Positions 1-11,200 of a stretch of DNA of 24,852 nt are shown in pieces; the first letter of the stretch is position 1, and every line of letters begins with the position of its first letter. A program made the position numbers and the translations under genes. The stretch is taken from contig JAMQCK010000397.1 in NCBI GenBank assembly GCA_024196135.1, positions 1 to 24,852 of the forward strand. Reading direction: 5' to 3'. The stretch comes from Pleurotus ostreatus/Saccharomyces cerevisiae fusant (lineage: Eukaryota > Opisthokonta). A model generated the notes under the pieces. That model saw only the letters and a program-made list of their open reading frames with translations, was not told where the DNA came from and made no database searches.

Positions 1-1008
1 CCGTCACTTTTTCTCGTAGCGTCTTGTAAAGTATACCATTGGAAAGCGACTGATCATACCCACATCTTGATGGGACGGATTTGTACCTATGCCTGCCCGA
101 ATCGCGCTATTCGGTAATGACTGATCAACAAATGACAAAAATAAAAGCCTGCATCGAATCATAGCGTCGAGTCGTAGCTTTCCATTGCACTTTATTCGAA
201 GAAAATAGATCAAGAAGTGGACGAGGAGATACGCAAACAATCTGGCCGTGGGACAGCGCGTTTGCGCCTACGCGCCGCTTTTGATCCGCGTCTCGATTAC
301 CCGAAGCCTCTACATGGGTAACATCCTGGACGTGTTCCGCGCCTCTCTTTCTGGATTGCGCCCTTACGAGGTTGTAAAAAGATGTTGAGGCCCTTTGAGC
401 ACCCCAGTAGGCCGAAAGCAAGTGTCAATCCCGCAGATATACGCGCTCGGCCGCATCAGTAGGTTTGCCATCACCCCACCGCGCGGGGTGCAAGGTATGT
501 AGCTAACGCCTGCCTCCGGGCTCTACTTCGGCGTTCCAGGATGTTCCCGTCTTGGCCTTGCAACTACCAGGACAATCTTCACTAGACTTGACCGGTTTGC
601 GGCCAAAACTCGAGGCAAAAGCCTAGCTGTGTGGACCCTGCATGACGAGCCCATTCAAATATTCACGTGTTGCTTTTTGAGTCCAAAAATTGGACAGCCG
701 TGTTGGGGATATCGTTCTGATAATCTTTCTCTTACAGGACGATTTGGGTACTGTATGTGGTAGGGTGCTAGAGAGCCGAACTTTGAGAACAATCAAAATG
801 AACTTGATGGCGGGGACCAAACACGACCACATATGCCGGATCTGGAAGCGGTGGTGCGCACCACCACTGCTCCGTTCAGCAAGTTTCCTCTCTTCCTCCC
901 GCGACACTGCCATAGCTGGCCCTCCGACAACTTCATCTGAAGCGATACCCTCCCCTCTTCTCACCCGTCCTTGATGTTCATTATCGCTTTTTTCGATCCT
1001 GATCACAG
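1..1008. other. No supported gene (left flank)
   Basis: I see no ORF here with recognisable protein character. The short ORFs on both strands overlap each other and have no credible splice partners. A 5' exon of the F-box gene that follows may lie in the last 300 bases, because an acceptor (cacag, ending at 1008) precedes the first clear coding exon, but I could not identify its donor or start codon. Confidence 0.5.
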
Positions 1009-1989
1009 GGTGTTATCTCTCGAACACGATGATGGCGCCGTATCAACCTTTACATTGACGACGTTATCCTGGGATATCTTCCTCAATGTGAGTATGCAAT
1101 GTATGCATCCTGGCGACTGTACTGATTGGAGGTTGTAGATCATGCAGTTTTGCAGCCCCTACGAGCTCGTGATGATGATGCAGACCTGCAAGACCTTTAA
1201 CAAAGCTCTGCAGAAAGCGCCTGCGGTATGGCGCATGGCGCGCGAGAACCTACACAACACACCTTCGCCGCCAGGTCCCTCGGTCTCGGAGTGGGCTTTC
1301 GCGATGCGTGTCTTTACGGGAGCGGTGCGTACATCGTCCTAGCGTGAGATCTGCATGCTGAACTTGACTTTGCGATACCGTAGATGGACGAAGTGGAGGG
1401 CATCCCTCGCGAATGGGTCGCTTCGTATACGAATGCGTGGAACCTGGCAGGCAGAAACATCATGCTTGCGTACGTGCTCAACCTCCCAAGCGGCGTCTAT
1501 GCTCACGTTGCGCTAGCGTCGAGCAGTATCTGCGTGAAGAGGGCAAGGAGAAGAGAATTTCCATCAAGCGCCTCCGTCAATGGTACTTGCGCTCTCCCGC
1601 CTGTCAAGCTCTCGTCGCCGCACACCAGCGTGATCTGAAGGTCATCAGCGCTCCTGGTGAGCTCTTGCTATGATCGATTATCATACCTTCCTTTGGCTCA
1701 TTGAGCGTCAGTGTGGGAGGCCGCCCTGCCCTTGATCAAGCATGAGCTTGCGTGCATAGCAACGTGCGATCCTACGCGTATACCGTCGGGGTTCCAGTAT
1801 TGGGAGAACGATCGCATTCTGTGCCCAGCCTGCCATCCAAATCCATCTGCCGTGATTGCACACGCACGCGCTCTTCCCGACTGGGAGTCAAAGAAGACCT
1901 GGTTTGAGGAGAACACGACCATTGCAGACAGCCTATACGACCACTACGGTGATAAGTGCGGGCGAAGCAGTTTTCTACGACGCATCTAG
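1009..1989 (+). CDS. F-box-like protein, 5' end unresolved
   Basis: Exons that splice in frame are 1009-1087, 1139-1324, 1384-1469, 1517-1656 and 1712-1989. The first two join into an F-box-like stretch, LTTLSWDIFLN + IMQFCSPYELVMMMQ, followed by a conserved Trp region (AVWRMARENL). F-box domains bind Skp1 in SCF ubiquitin ligases, with the rest of the protein choosing the substrate. The downstream parts (WYLRSPACQALVAAHQRDLK, LCPACHPNP, a KTWFEEN...YDHYG end) look like the C-terminal region of the basidiomycete F-box family. All junctions keep phase: 0 at 1087 and 1324, 2 at 1469, 1 at 1656. The first exon starts mid-codon after a good acceptor, so at least one upstream exon is missing from my model. 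The end is the in-frame TAG at 1987-1989. A weak intron at 1949-1989 would instead extend it to a stop at 2025-2027. A broken copy of the middle exons lies at 19140-19412. Confidence 0.72.
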
Positions 1990-2027
1990 GAATTGACGAG
2001 TTTGCGGCAGACACACCAGCCTGTTAG

Positions 2028-2941
2028 TCACGCACGGACTGGGCGCTATCCCGCGCATCAACATCTACACGAAGTGTGGTGCTTGCTATCGACGACCAAG
2101 ACACCAACGCCCAACAGGTCATCGTCCTCCAGTATACGAGATCCTCACAGCTCGCGGGCTTCTCTCTCACAACCGAAACTTGTGCGTCCTGACCGAACTT
2201 GCTCTCTTTGCTTTTACAAATCGTTACTCGCAGCCACGGCGCCGTCAATCCAGGCTCTCAAGACCCTTGGCTCTCTTCTGTCGAGGTCGTTGGGGGTTCA
2301 CCTCCTATGCGTTGCATGCGTGCGCTCTGTTAGTCTTCGCTTCGTCAATCCATACCCTCCAGGCCGCCCGGGCTACCTTGTTCTCCACGCCTCGCGAAAA
2401 TACTGTACACGCGTCCTCCTCGTCCGACTCGCAAGCGCTACCTCTGCACTCTCGACTTTGCCCACTCGTCCTCTTCCAATCTCAGCGACGCGTTACCTCC
2501 GCTACCCCTGCCTATTCTGGTCCCTCGCATCTGTGTCTTTGTCTGCAATGATCTGTGCCACTTGTATGGACGCCCAAGTCTGCTACCTGCACATCACCCT
2601 GGATATCTCTTTACCTCGCCAACTCTACGTTCCCTTGGGCAATCATTCCCTCGCGCTTACAATCGTAAAACATGACGACGAAATGGCGGCTGCTGTGTAA
2701 AGTACTATCAATAATCCTATCGAGGTTCCAATTGGCTACTGTGATTCCGTGCTTTCGATGGACGCGCGTGCTGTACAATCCAGGACGGCGCGCGCACCAC
2801 CTCACGCTGGTGGGGAATCCACGTGTCGTTATGTGACCGCCTGTGACTGCGGGCCAACACATTGACCTGGCTCTTCGATTTCTGCAACAATTTCCACCGC
2901 CGTCTCGCTGTTCCCGCCCTTCGCGCAAACGTCTCTGCGTC
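2028..2941. other. No supported gene (between F-box and BTB-like genes)
   Basis: A 235-residue open frame at 1993-2700 (+) runs through most of this stretch, but its composition (Ser, Leu, Arg and Cys without pattern) and the other open frames over the same bases suggest chance. The beginning could contain extra 3' exons of the F-box gene or its 3' UTR. Confidence 0.4.
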
Positions 2942-4071
2942 ATGGAGGACCTCGATCCTGTTGCCGACTTGGCTCCTCCTGCTCCGAAGTCCCAAGAGTC
3001 ATGGTCAATCTACAGTGTCATCGATACATTCTTGCGGGGTCCTCCAGAGGACTCGATCTACGTCGTTGCAACAGCCGATCCAGTACCAACCGAGGAGAGA
3101 GTTGCCACTGTGGCTCATCCGCATCTCATCCGGCGCTTCGAGGAGACGGGTTGTGTCAAATGGAAGCTGGGACGACGCGTCGTCGAGGTGAAAGCTGGTG
3201 CTGGTCAGATGTCCGAGTACCTGGGCGTTGTGCGCGAGCTTTTCGACTATAAGTCCCTTGCAATGTACGTCCTGCCCTCTTGAGCAGTGGCTCCATGTAC
3301 AGTTTGGGACTGATGTGTTCCATTAGCTCTCGAGAGCGCCCTCTTTTCTCTGACGGTCACTCACTCTCGCGAGCTGCCCAAGTCGCGTGGGTCGCTTTCG
3401 ATCTCAAGAATCTGGTCATTCTTTCGATGGCGCTGAAGGAGATCGGCCTTCGCTTCGCTGCGCAGCCGGGGATTGATTGGAGGAATGGCTGGTGCGATTC
3501 GCCTACACGCCTGCGTGCAGTCCTTGGGATTGTTGCCATCATCATAGACGTCGCTCTCCTCATCGATCACGCTGGTGCTGTCTGGCTGCGACCCGCCGTG
3601 CTCGACGTGCTCTTGAGGCTCTCGCTCATCGGCGCCGACCTGACGCAACCCGTCCCCCAACCTGGCTCGTCTCGGTCGATCTCGCTTCCCGCATCGTATC
3701 TCTCGCAGCTCGCGCACGCCACCGCAAACGAAGGCAGTCTCCTGCGTGCTCAGGTCCTCCGGCGCGCCCATCTTCACGCCTCCTCGCGCATGCCTGGCCC
3801 AGCATGTCGCCATCCGGCGCTCTGTAGCCCCCTCCGTTCGGCTTTCGTCGCGAGGATCTCGGAGAACCCGGACCTGCTGGGCTTGGAGCCCATGGAGGTC
3901 TCCGTGCGCCTCAGCTCTGGGAAGTGCGCTGTATGCAGAGAGGATACGGCGGCTGTCGAATTCCGGTGGAACGAGGAGTACGTCGACGCGTGGCTCAGTA
4001 TTTTCGACGTGCGCGCGACTTGGCCCGAACTCTGGGAGGTCCACGTGCTCTTTGAAAGAAGTTGCGCGTAG
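2942..4071 (+). CDS. BTB/POZ-like protein, copy 1
   Basis: Two exons, 2942-3264 and 3327-4071, are joined by a 62-nt intron (gtacgt...attag, phase 2) to give 355 residues. The start is the ATG at 2942 (cATGGAG, good Kozak); the open frame extends upstream but without another ATG. The protein is colinear with the product of 16351-15072. Shared blocks include the HPHLIRRFEETG region (about residue 58), a helical block after the intron (VAFDLKNLVILSMAL), a LPASYLSQLAHA...RRAHLHA block, and GLEP (about 293) followed by a Cys pair KCAVCRED (about 307). These features fit the large fungal family with an N-terminal BTB/POZ-like fold and a C-terminal CxxC segment. BTB domains mediate dimerisation or Cul3 binding in known members; no role can be assigned here. 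Gene reality is well supported by the paralogue; the BTB label is a family-resemblance call. Confidence 0.75.
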
Positions 4072-4291
4072 GCTGTCGCTGTATCTGACCTGTCGCGCGC
4101 ATACGACTCCTAGGCTCTTCTCTCGCGCTGTTCTCTCTTGTATGTTTATCTTCGACGCCTCTCCGATGTTCGCCAGTGTTACGTTACGTCCTGTACTATA
4201 ATCACACGTATAGTCATATTGTCCGGCGTCTCTCGCATGCATAGACTCGAATGTCTGTCTTTGGGTCTGCGTTGAGCTCTCCCTTTGAATC

Positions 4292-4633
4292 ATGCCCGTT
4301 CAGAAGGTCGAGTTCAACACCGGCAGGCATATGAGCTTCCGACGCGCAGTAAAGCTTTGTTGCAACCCACTTGCCTCAGGTACGTGGGCGAAAACACACC
4401 ACTAACCGCTCCGCTCCAGATACATGGTCTGCTCTCTCGTGCTCATAGAGGTATACGAGGTCGACGACGTCGACTCCTCCGAGCTTGCCGCGCGCAGCGT
4501 TCCGGCGAAGGCAGTCGAGATCTGTGCTGCTACCAAAGGCTCTCGACCAACCTTCCTATGCGCTGAATCATTGTTATCTGTCCATGATGGTGCTACCTCT
4601 GCCGGACATTACAGTGTCTGGTACTCAATCTAG
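4292..4633 (+). CDS. Doubtful small split gene
   Basis: An ATG at 4292 opens MPVQKVEFNTGRHMSFRRAV..., followed by a strong donor (gtacgt at 4380) and an acceptor (ctccag ending at 4419). The second part reads MVCSLVLIEVYEVDD... to a stop at 4633. The best donor (4380) shifts the frame. Only a weaker donor at 4384, giving a 36-nt intron, keeps both halves in frame. I do not recognise the product. It may be a decayed gene or chance. Confidence 0.2.
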
Positions 4634-5153
4634 CTGGTCCTATAGCTACGCCGTGCCACGCTTGCTGTCGACTCGCTGCGCTCACTGCTCCGTTCGCCTA
4701 GCGCCGTTGCCCTATAATCGGGTCTCTGGCCGACATTTTCAGTAGAAAGCCAGACATCTCAAAGTTAAAACCAGTTGATCTTCTTGGCTTTCATCCCATC
4801 AGTCGTAGCAGTCTGAACCGTGAGGCCAACGCGAGAAAACACTGCAAGTCGAAGTTGAACAAAAAACGTGACATCTCGGGGTTTGCCGTGCTCGACGAAT
4901 GGGGACGCGTCGCGTTCTCCTCCATCTTCACAAGTCGCTGCAGCCTAGTCCTCTCAATGCTATCGATCTGTCTATACGACACCACCTCCAGCATGGAACT
5001 ACACCTTGCGACGATCAAATCAACGCTGGGCATGCGCCGTTGTGTGCGAAAGCAGCGGATACGCCAATCATATAGGCTCACATAGGGGCAGCGGCAGTCC
5101 ATCTTCACTGGTCACTTCAAAGCCAGATGTCATCTGCCAGCCCTCAACAAGTG

Positions 5154-5160
5154 TATAAGG
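5154..5160 (+). promoter_or_regulatory. TATA-like element upstream of the giant gene
   Basis: TATAAGG lies about 55 bases before the ATG at 5215. Position and sequence fit a core promoter, but this is a short motif in a long genome and no transcript start is known. Confidence 0.25.
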
Positions 5161-5214
5161 AGCTTGACTGTGTGACGCGCGCGTCTTTCCCGCGTTTCTG
5201 GAACCCCCGTCATC

Positions 5215-8200
5215 ATGGCCGCGCCCGGTGCGATACCCATCGTAGCCCACGCAGTCAACTACATCGCCGTAGCTGCCGGCATATACAAGTATGGGACGTG
5301 GATTACCGGCTATGTCCAGGATGTATACGATCAGGCGGCCGGCGCGCATATGCACCAAGATGAAGCCCGCCAAGTTCAGAAGCACGACGATGTTCGTGAG
5401 GCGCTGCAGGAGCATATTTACGATCCTGGTGCGTCCTCCTTTGTCGTGGAATGAAGCATCATGCTCATCGTCTTCAGATAGCGACCTGGCGCACCTACTG
5501 TCCTCGGCAGCGACCTCGCCCGTGAAACCCAATACCACCCTACCGATCCCCGCTGCGTTCGTGAACACCTGCTCCGACCAGATGAACAAAGATGATCTCT
5601 CTGCCTTCGACATCAGTTCCACGAGCACCATCGATAATGCGCTCGCTCCTTCCTCCATCGACGAGTCCTCTTATTCCTCACTTGATGCGTTTGCCATTCC
5701 ATCGGAGCGTCATCCCTCCGCTCTTCAGCAAGGCCTTGTCCCCGCCCTTCTCTTCGTGTTCTTCGCGGTCTGCGTGACCATCTGCATCATCCGGAAGCGC
5801 CAAGCGTACTCCGCACCCCCACCCGTCAATTCTGAATCAGCCGCTCGGGTCGATGCACAAGAGCAGCACAGCGCTCCGGAAGAGGCAGATGCGAAGGATA
5901 CCTCCGAGATGGGTGATGTCGAAGGACGCGTGGACGTTGAAGAAGACGGCGCACTTGTCGAGGAAGACTTCATAGCCGGCGAAGGGGACGACACGGACGC
6001 TGAGAACGTTACAGATGCCGAGGAGGGCTGGACGGACGCGTCAGAAGAGTGGTCGAATGCTGAACAGGAGATCTCGTACGATGGGGATGCGTTCTCGGAT
6101 CTCGAGGAGGACTGGGCGGACGCCGAAGATGAAAGTATGAACGCCGAAGATGCAAGGTCAGACGCCGAGGACGAACAGTCGGATTCTGAAGAGGCTTGGA
6201 TGGATGCCCATGAAGAAGTCGAGGCCGCGCAGGAGATTGATCTTCTCGTCGCTGTCACCGACATCCCCGTTACTGCTGCCGCCCTTCCTTTCGCCGAAAT
6301 CGACCTCCCTCTCGCTGAGGTCGACCTTCCCTTCGCCAACGTCGACATTCCTCTCGCCGGAGCCGACGTTCCTCTCGCTGCAGTCCGACTACCCTATATT
6401 TTCACCGATCTTCCCTTCGCTGGAGTTGACCTTCCTCTCGCTGAAGTTAACGTCCCTCTTGTTGCCGCTGGTCCTTCTGCACCTACTGCCGATATTCTCG
6501 ATGCGGTCACCGACCGCCCCGTTGTCACCAACTACCCCGCTACCGCCGTCCACCTTCCCGCCGCTATCGAAGATCATCCCGTCGCTGTTACCAATCCGCC
6601 TATCACTATCGCCAAGCTGCCCGAACTCGATGCCAAAGCTGAGGACGCAGCCGACGGGCCAGCAATCAGAACTCGCGCAGGTCCAACTGCCGGCGCTCGC
6701 GACGAGGGCACGGCAGACGCGCGAGTCGATGATGCGGCCGGCGCACACGTTGAAGGCGAGGTGGATGCTCACGCCGAGGACGTACGAGCTGAAGATGCCG
6801 CAGTCGACAAGAGCGCTGGGGAAGCTGCTGACAAGCGCGTCGAGGACGCGACCGTGGACCCACCCATAGAGGGACTCCCAACTGCTCCCGTCAAGCCTGC
6901 TGCTGGCGTGAGCGTCGAGGACGCTGCACACATGTACGGCGAGGACGCAACGAATGTTCGCGCTGAGCCTATAAAGGATGCTCGCGCCGATGACGCAGAG
7001 GTCGCCACCAATCTACGAGCCGAAGGGGCGGAGGATGGACGTGCTGAAGACGCAGCAGATGCACGATCTGAAGAAGTGGAGGATGCGCACGCGAAGGATG
7101 CAGAAGATGTGCGTTCTCAGGATGAACAAGCGAGGGTCGCGCGCGTCGAAGATACGGACGACGCTCACGCGAAGGCACCGAAGGAAGTCCGCGTCGCGGC
7201 GCCAGATAGTGCGCATGTCGAGGCGTCGAAAGATGCGCGCGATGAGGCGCCGGGCGATGCGCAGGCTCAAGCCGCCGCTGGAGTGCAGGCCGGGAAAGCC
7301 ACCAGTGCGCGTGTCGACGACGCAGAGGATGCGCGTGTCAGTCCGCCGGCAGACGTACAGGCGAGGAAGGTAGACGGAGTACGCGTCGAGGACACCGGTG
7401 AACGGGGCGAGGACCCCAAAACTGAACTTGCGCGTGTTGAGGATATGGGGGCTACCCACGTCGAGGGCATCGAGGACATACGCGCCCAGCTGGTCGACAA
7501 CGTGGTCGACAAACAAGTTGCTGGCGTACTCGGCGGGCCAACATTTGATGCGCTTGTCGAGAAGGTTTTCAATGAGCGCCTAGAGCAAGCTGTTGAGGCG
7601 CGGGTCTGGCAGGCTGTGGAGGCACGCGTTCCAGCTATCGATGCACGCGTTCAGCAAGTTATCGATGTGCACATCCAGCGAGCCCTGGATGAGCTTAACG
7701 CGGCGGACGTCGACGTGCTCGCCATGCAGACAGCCGGTGTGATTGAGGAGCAGGTCGTTGGTGCGCTCATCAGGAAGGCCGGGGACGCGTCCGAAGCGGG
7801 AGTTGGGCATGCCCGAGAGGGGCCGCATGTCCATGCGCGCGAGGAGCAGGTGGATGGGGTGCGCGAGGATCAAGAGATTGCGGTGCTGCGTAAGCAAACC
7901 ACCGACGCGGTCGACAAGCGGGTCACCTTGGCGCTGTCGGAGCAAGCCCCCGGCGCAGCCAATCAGCACCACAAGCAGCTCGACGATGCGACCGTGGCGA
8001 AAGTCGTGGAACAAGCCAACCGCGCGCCTGACGAGGTCGACGGACGACAAGCCCTCGACACGTCCGCTGAAACTGCGAGAAATGAAACCATTCGCGCCAC
8101 CAACGAGCGTGACGAAGCTGAAGACGCGCCTAATGCGGAAGCCGAGCAGATCCCCACCGCCCTTGGAGAGCTTGACGAACAAGTTGACGACGCGGCTCTC

Positions 8201-11200
8201 GAGCTGCCTGCACATGAAGCTCTAGCCGGCGATAAGCTTGACGAATACGCTGGGGACACGCCTAGCGACAAGGTCACCGACTTGGAAGCACCTGCTGAGG
8301 AGACTGAGCACCCCTCCGCTGCGCAAGTTGATGATAAGGGCTCTTCCGAAACAACTTGTGCGTCCTCTTTTTCTCATGTTCCTTGGCATGTTAATTGAGG
8401 GAGCGTAGCTCCAGCGACCAGCGAATTCCCGGTACATGACGTTCCAGCTGCAGACGCCGCGGCGCTCGACCACCCAGTTCTCAATGCACTTGATGTAGAA
8501 GCTCAAGCACCCGCCGAGGCAGCGGTGGACCGAGAAGCCGATGACGATCAGGTTGCGACCAGTACGTCGTTCGTTTTCCTGACTTGCTGATGTATGCTGA
8601 CTTGACGCAGCGCGCGAAGTCCTCGCAGCCTCTGCGCCTAAAACTCACGTTGCCAATAAAGCACCCGAGGGCCAAGATGATGACGGAGCTGACGACCCAG
8701 CCGGAGAAGCGCCTGCCGAGAGCGCGCTGGATGAGTCAGCTCCCCGCGCGTACAATGAACTGGCTAGTGCAGTGGTCGACGGACAAGCTACTCGCGCACT
8801 TCTTGCGCAAGCTGGCGAAGCACCCACCGTAGAGGCCAATGATCAGACCGCCCCGCAAGTCAATGATGAGCGCACTCTGAACGTCCCTGGTACTGCTTTT
8901 GTTCCTTATTTTGACGTGTATATTCACGCCATTCCAGCGTCGGCGTCCCCCGAAATCCTTGCAGCCCATCTTCAAGTTGCTCACGCACTCGAAGCACAAG
9001 TCGATGATGTGTTCGACAACCGAGCCGCCGATGCACCGGCTGTGGAAGCTACCAGTGCCGTCTCAGATAATCAGGTCGCCGGTCAAGCTATCAAAAGGCT
9101 TCACCAAGAAGTAGACGACGCGCTCGCTGCGAAGAAAGAGGACTTACCTGCCGCGGAGATCAACGACGAAGAGCGTGCTGCAGACATTGCGGGTAAGTCG
9201 CTGTTTGCCTACTTTCCTTCCTTCGTTGGATATTAACCGAACCAGATACAGCATCCACGCGTCCACCTGAACTCACCGTGCCGGCCCAGCAAGCTACCGA
9301 TGCGCCCGGTGACCACGTTGACAACACGTCCCGAGAGCGTGCTGATGAGGCGCTCGGCGAACTGGCCATCAATGCGCACAACGAAATACGGACCGGCGTG
9401 GTGGACGACCAGGATGATGAACTATCCTCTGCCAAGGGGGAGCCGTCTACAGCGCAAGCCAACGATGATCGTGCTCCAAACATGACTGGTACGTCGTTCT
9501 TCTTTCATGCCTTGGCCTGTTCACTGAGGAGGTTACAGCGTCGGCGACCTCGAGTCTCCCTGTACATGTCGTGGATGATAAGCCCGTGTTCGATGAGGAT
9601 GCCGATGACGCGCCCGATGGACGAGTTGAAGGCGAGCTCGACGAACAAGCCGACCGCGCGCCCGACAACCGAGTCAACGGAGCATCTGCTAAAGAACTTA
9701 ATGTCCATCCAGTCGACCGAGCCGACGACGGTGACCCTCCGAACTTCGCAAGTACGTCGTTGTACTTTCTTACTCCCCTGGAATGTTTGACGAGAATGGT
9801 ACAGCACCCGTGACCTTCAATGACCCAGCACATGCGGATGAAATTCGAGAGAACGCTGGCGGCGTGCCCGAAGAGCAAGCTCGCGGCGAACCCGCGAAGC
9901 AAGCTGACAATGCAGAAGTTGAGAATGCTACCGAAACAGTGGAGGCGCACGCCACCGATGCCCCCAAAGCTTCCAACGACCGAGATGTTACACACGCCGC
10001 AGAGCCCGAGAACCTCCCGACCGCGCGAATCGAGGATGGCCATGCCTCAAAAGTTGTTGGTACGTCGTTGCGCTCTTAGGACTGTCTTGCTCTTCTGACA
10101 TGGCTCCCGACCGGTAAAGCAGGCCCGGCTCCCGACTGTTCTACGCATATTGAGGGAGTTCACGGCATCTCCAAGGAGACTGTCATTCATGCCCATGAGC
10201 CACAGGCTACCGATATGCTCAAGCGCCAAGCCACCGAGGCGCTCAACGCAGAGGCCACCGTGGTTTTCAATGCCAAGTCCGCGAACAATGAAGCCGGTGG
10301 TATCGACGACGCTCTCACTCCGAACAACGCCAGTATGTTGTCTTTCTTCGGCTCTACAGCATGATATTGAAGGGATCACAGCACCTACAGCCACCGAACC
10401 ACCTGGAGATGGCGAGGACGCTACCAAGAGGGTCAATGAGCAAATACCCGACGAACATAATGAAGCAGCTACCTATAGGACTAGCCGTCAAGCCCATGAT
10501 GTTCCCGACGTGGAGGATGCCGAAGCGCGCTCTGTGGATGCTAAGGAACTGATTGTCGCACAAGTCGGCGAAAGTCGACCTTCGCATGCTGCTGGTACGA
10601 TTGTCCTTTCCTTTCCTTCTCTTCCGCGACTGTGTTGATAGCAATACAGCTCTTGCCCCACTCGCTGCGCATGAGAAGCAAGTCGGGCAAGTCCTTGGCG
10701 AGCAAGCGCACAATGAGCATGAGGAAAAGGAAGTTGGCGACGCGTCTGACGACCAAGCTGTCGCGCAAAAAGCCGAGGACCTTCCGGCAGCGCAAGTCGA
10801 CGTCGGCCGCCCTCTCAACACCGTCAGTACGTATCGGTCTCCGTATTCTCATTCGTCCTGTTTGCTAAGCGCACCTTAGCGCTTATGGGCCCCACTCTTC
10901 CGCCCGTTGCAAAGCAAGCCGTCGACGCTAAGAGCGACCAGTATGACAATGCTCCAGACGCGCAGGTCGTCAACGCGCTCTCTGCGACGAGTGCAGACCA
11001 GTCAGCTGGGGGAGCCGAAGATGCTCAGGCTGGAGCTATCGCTGGTACGTCAGTTATTTTGCTTCGATCCGTTGACTGCTGAACTCGACGCAGCTCCTGC
11101 CACATCCAATAATCTTGCTCCAGACGCACATGCTACTCAGGCCCAAGAGGAGCGTCATAACGGCGCGCATGAAGAACAAAGCCGCATCGCGCTCCCTATG

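Larger units (their letters stand above)
4072..5214. other. Intergenic stretch with one weak split ORF
   Basis: Apart from the doubtful ORF at 4292-4633, nothing coding is convincing. A 105-residue minus-strand frame at 4791-5108 has no recognisable features. The last part presumably contains the promoter of the giant gene that starts at 5215. Confidence 0.4.

Noticed and set aside
1993..2700. A 235-codon plus-strand frame after the F-box gene
   Set aside because: It has no domain or repeat, unpatterned composition, and overlaps an alternative 3' end of the F-box gene.
5068..5658. A minus-strand 196-codon frame with hydrophobic stretches
   Set aside because: It is antisense to exons 1 and 2 of the giant gene; its hydrophobic parts are complementary to the real coding sequence.
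5725..8277. Long minus-strand open frames opposite the giant gene (for example 6348-5725 and 8215-7580)
   Set aside because: They mirror the biased codons of the plus-strand repeats; Asp/Ala/Glu-rich coding leaves the antisense frames open. They have no splice structure or independent features.
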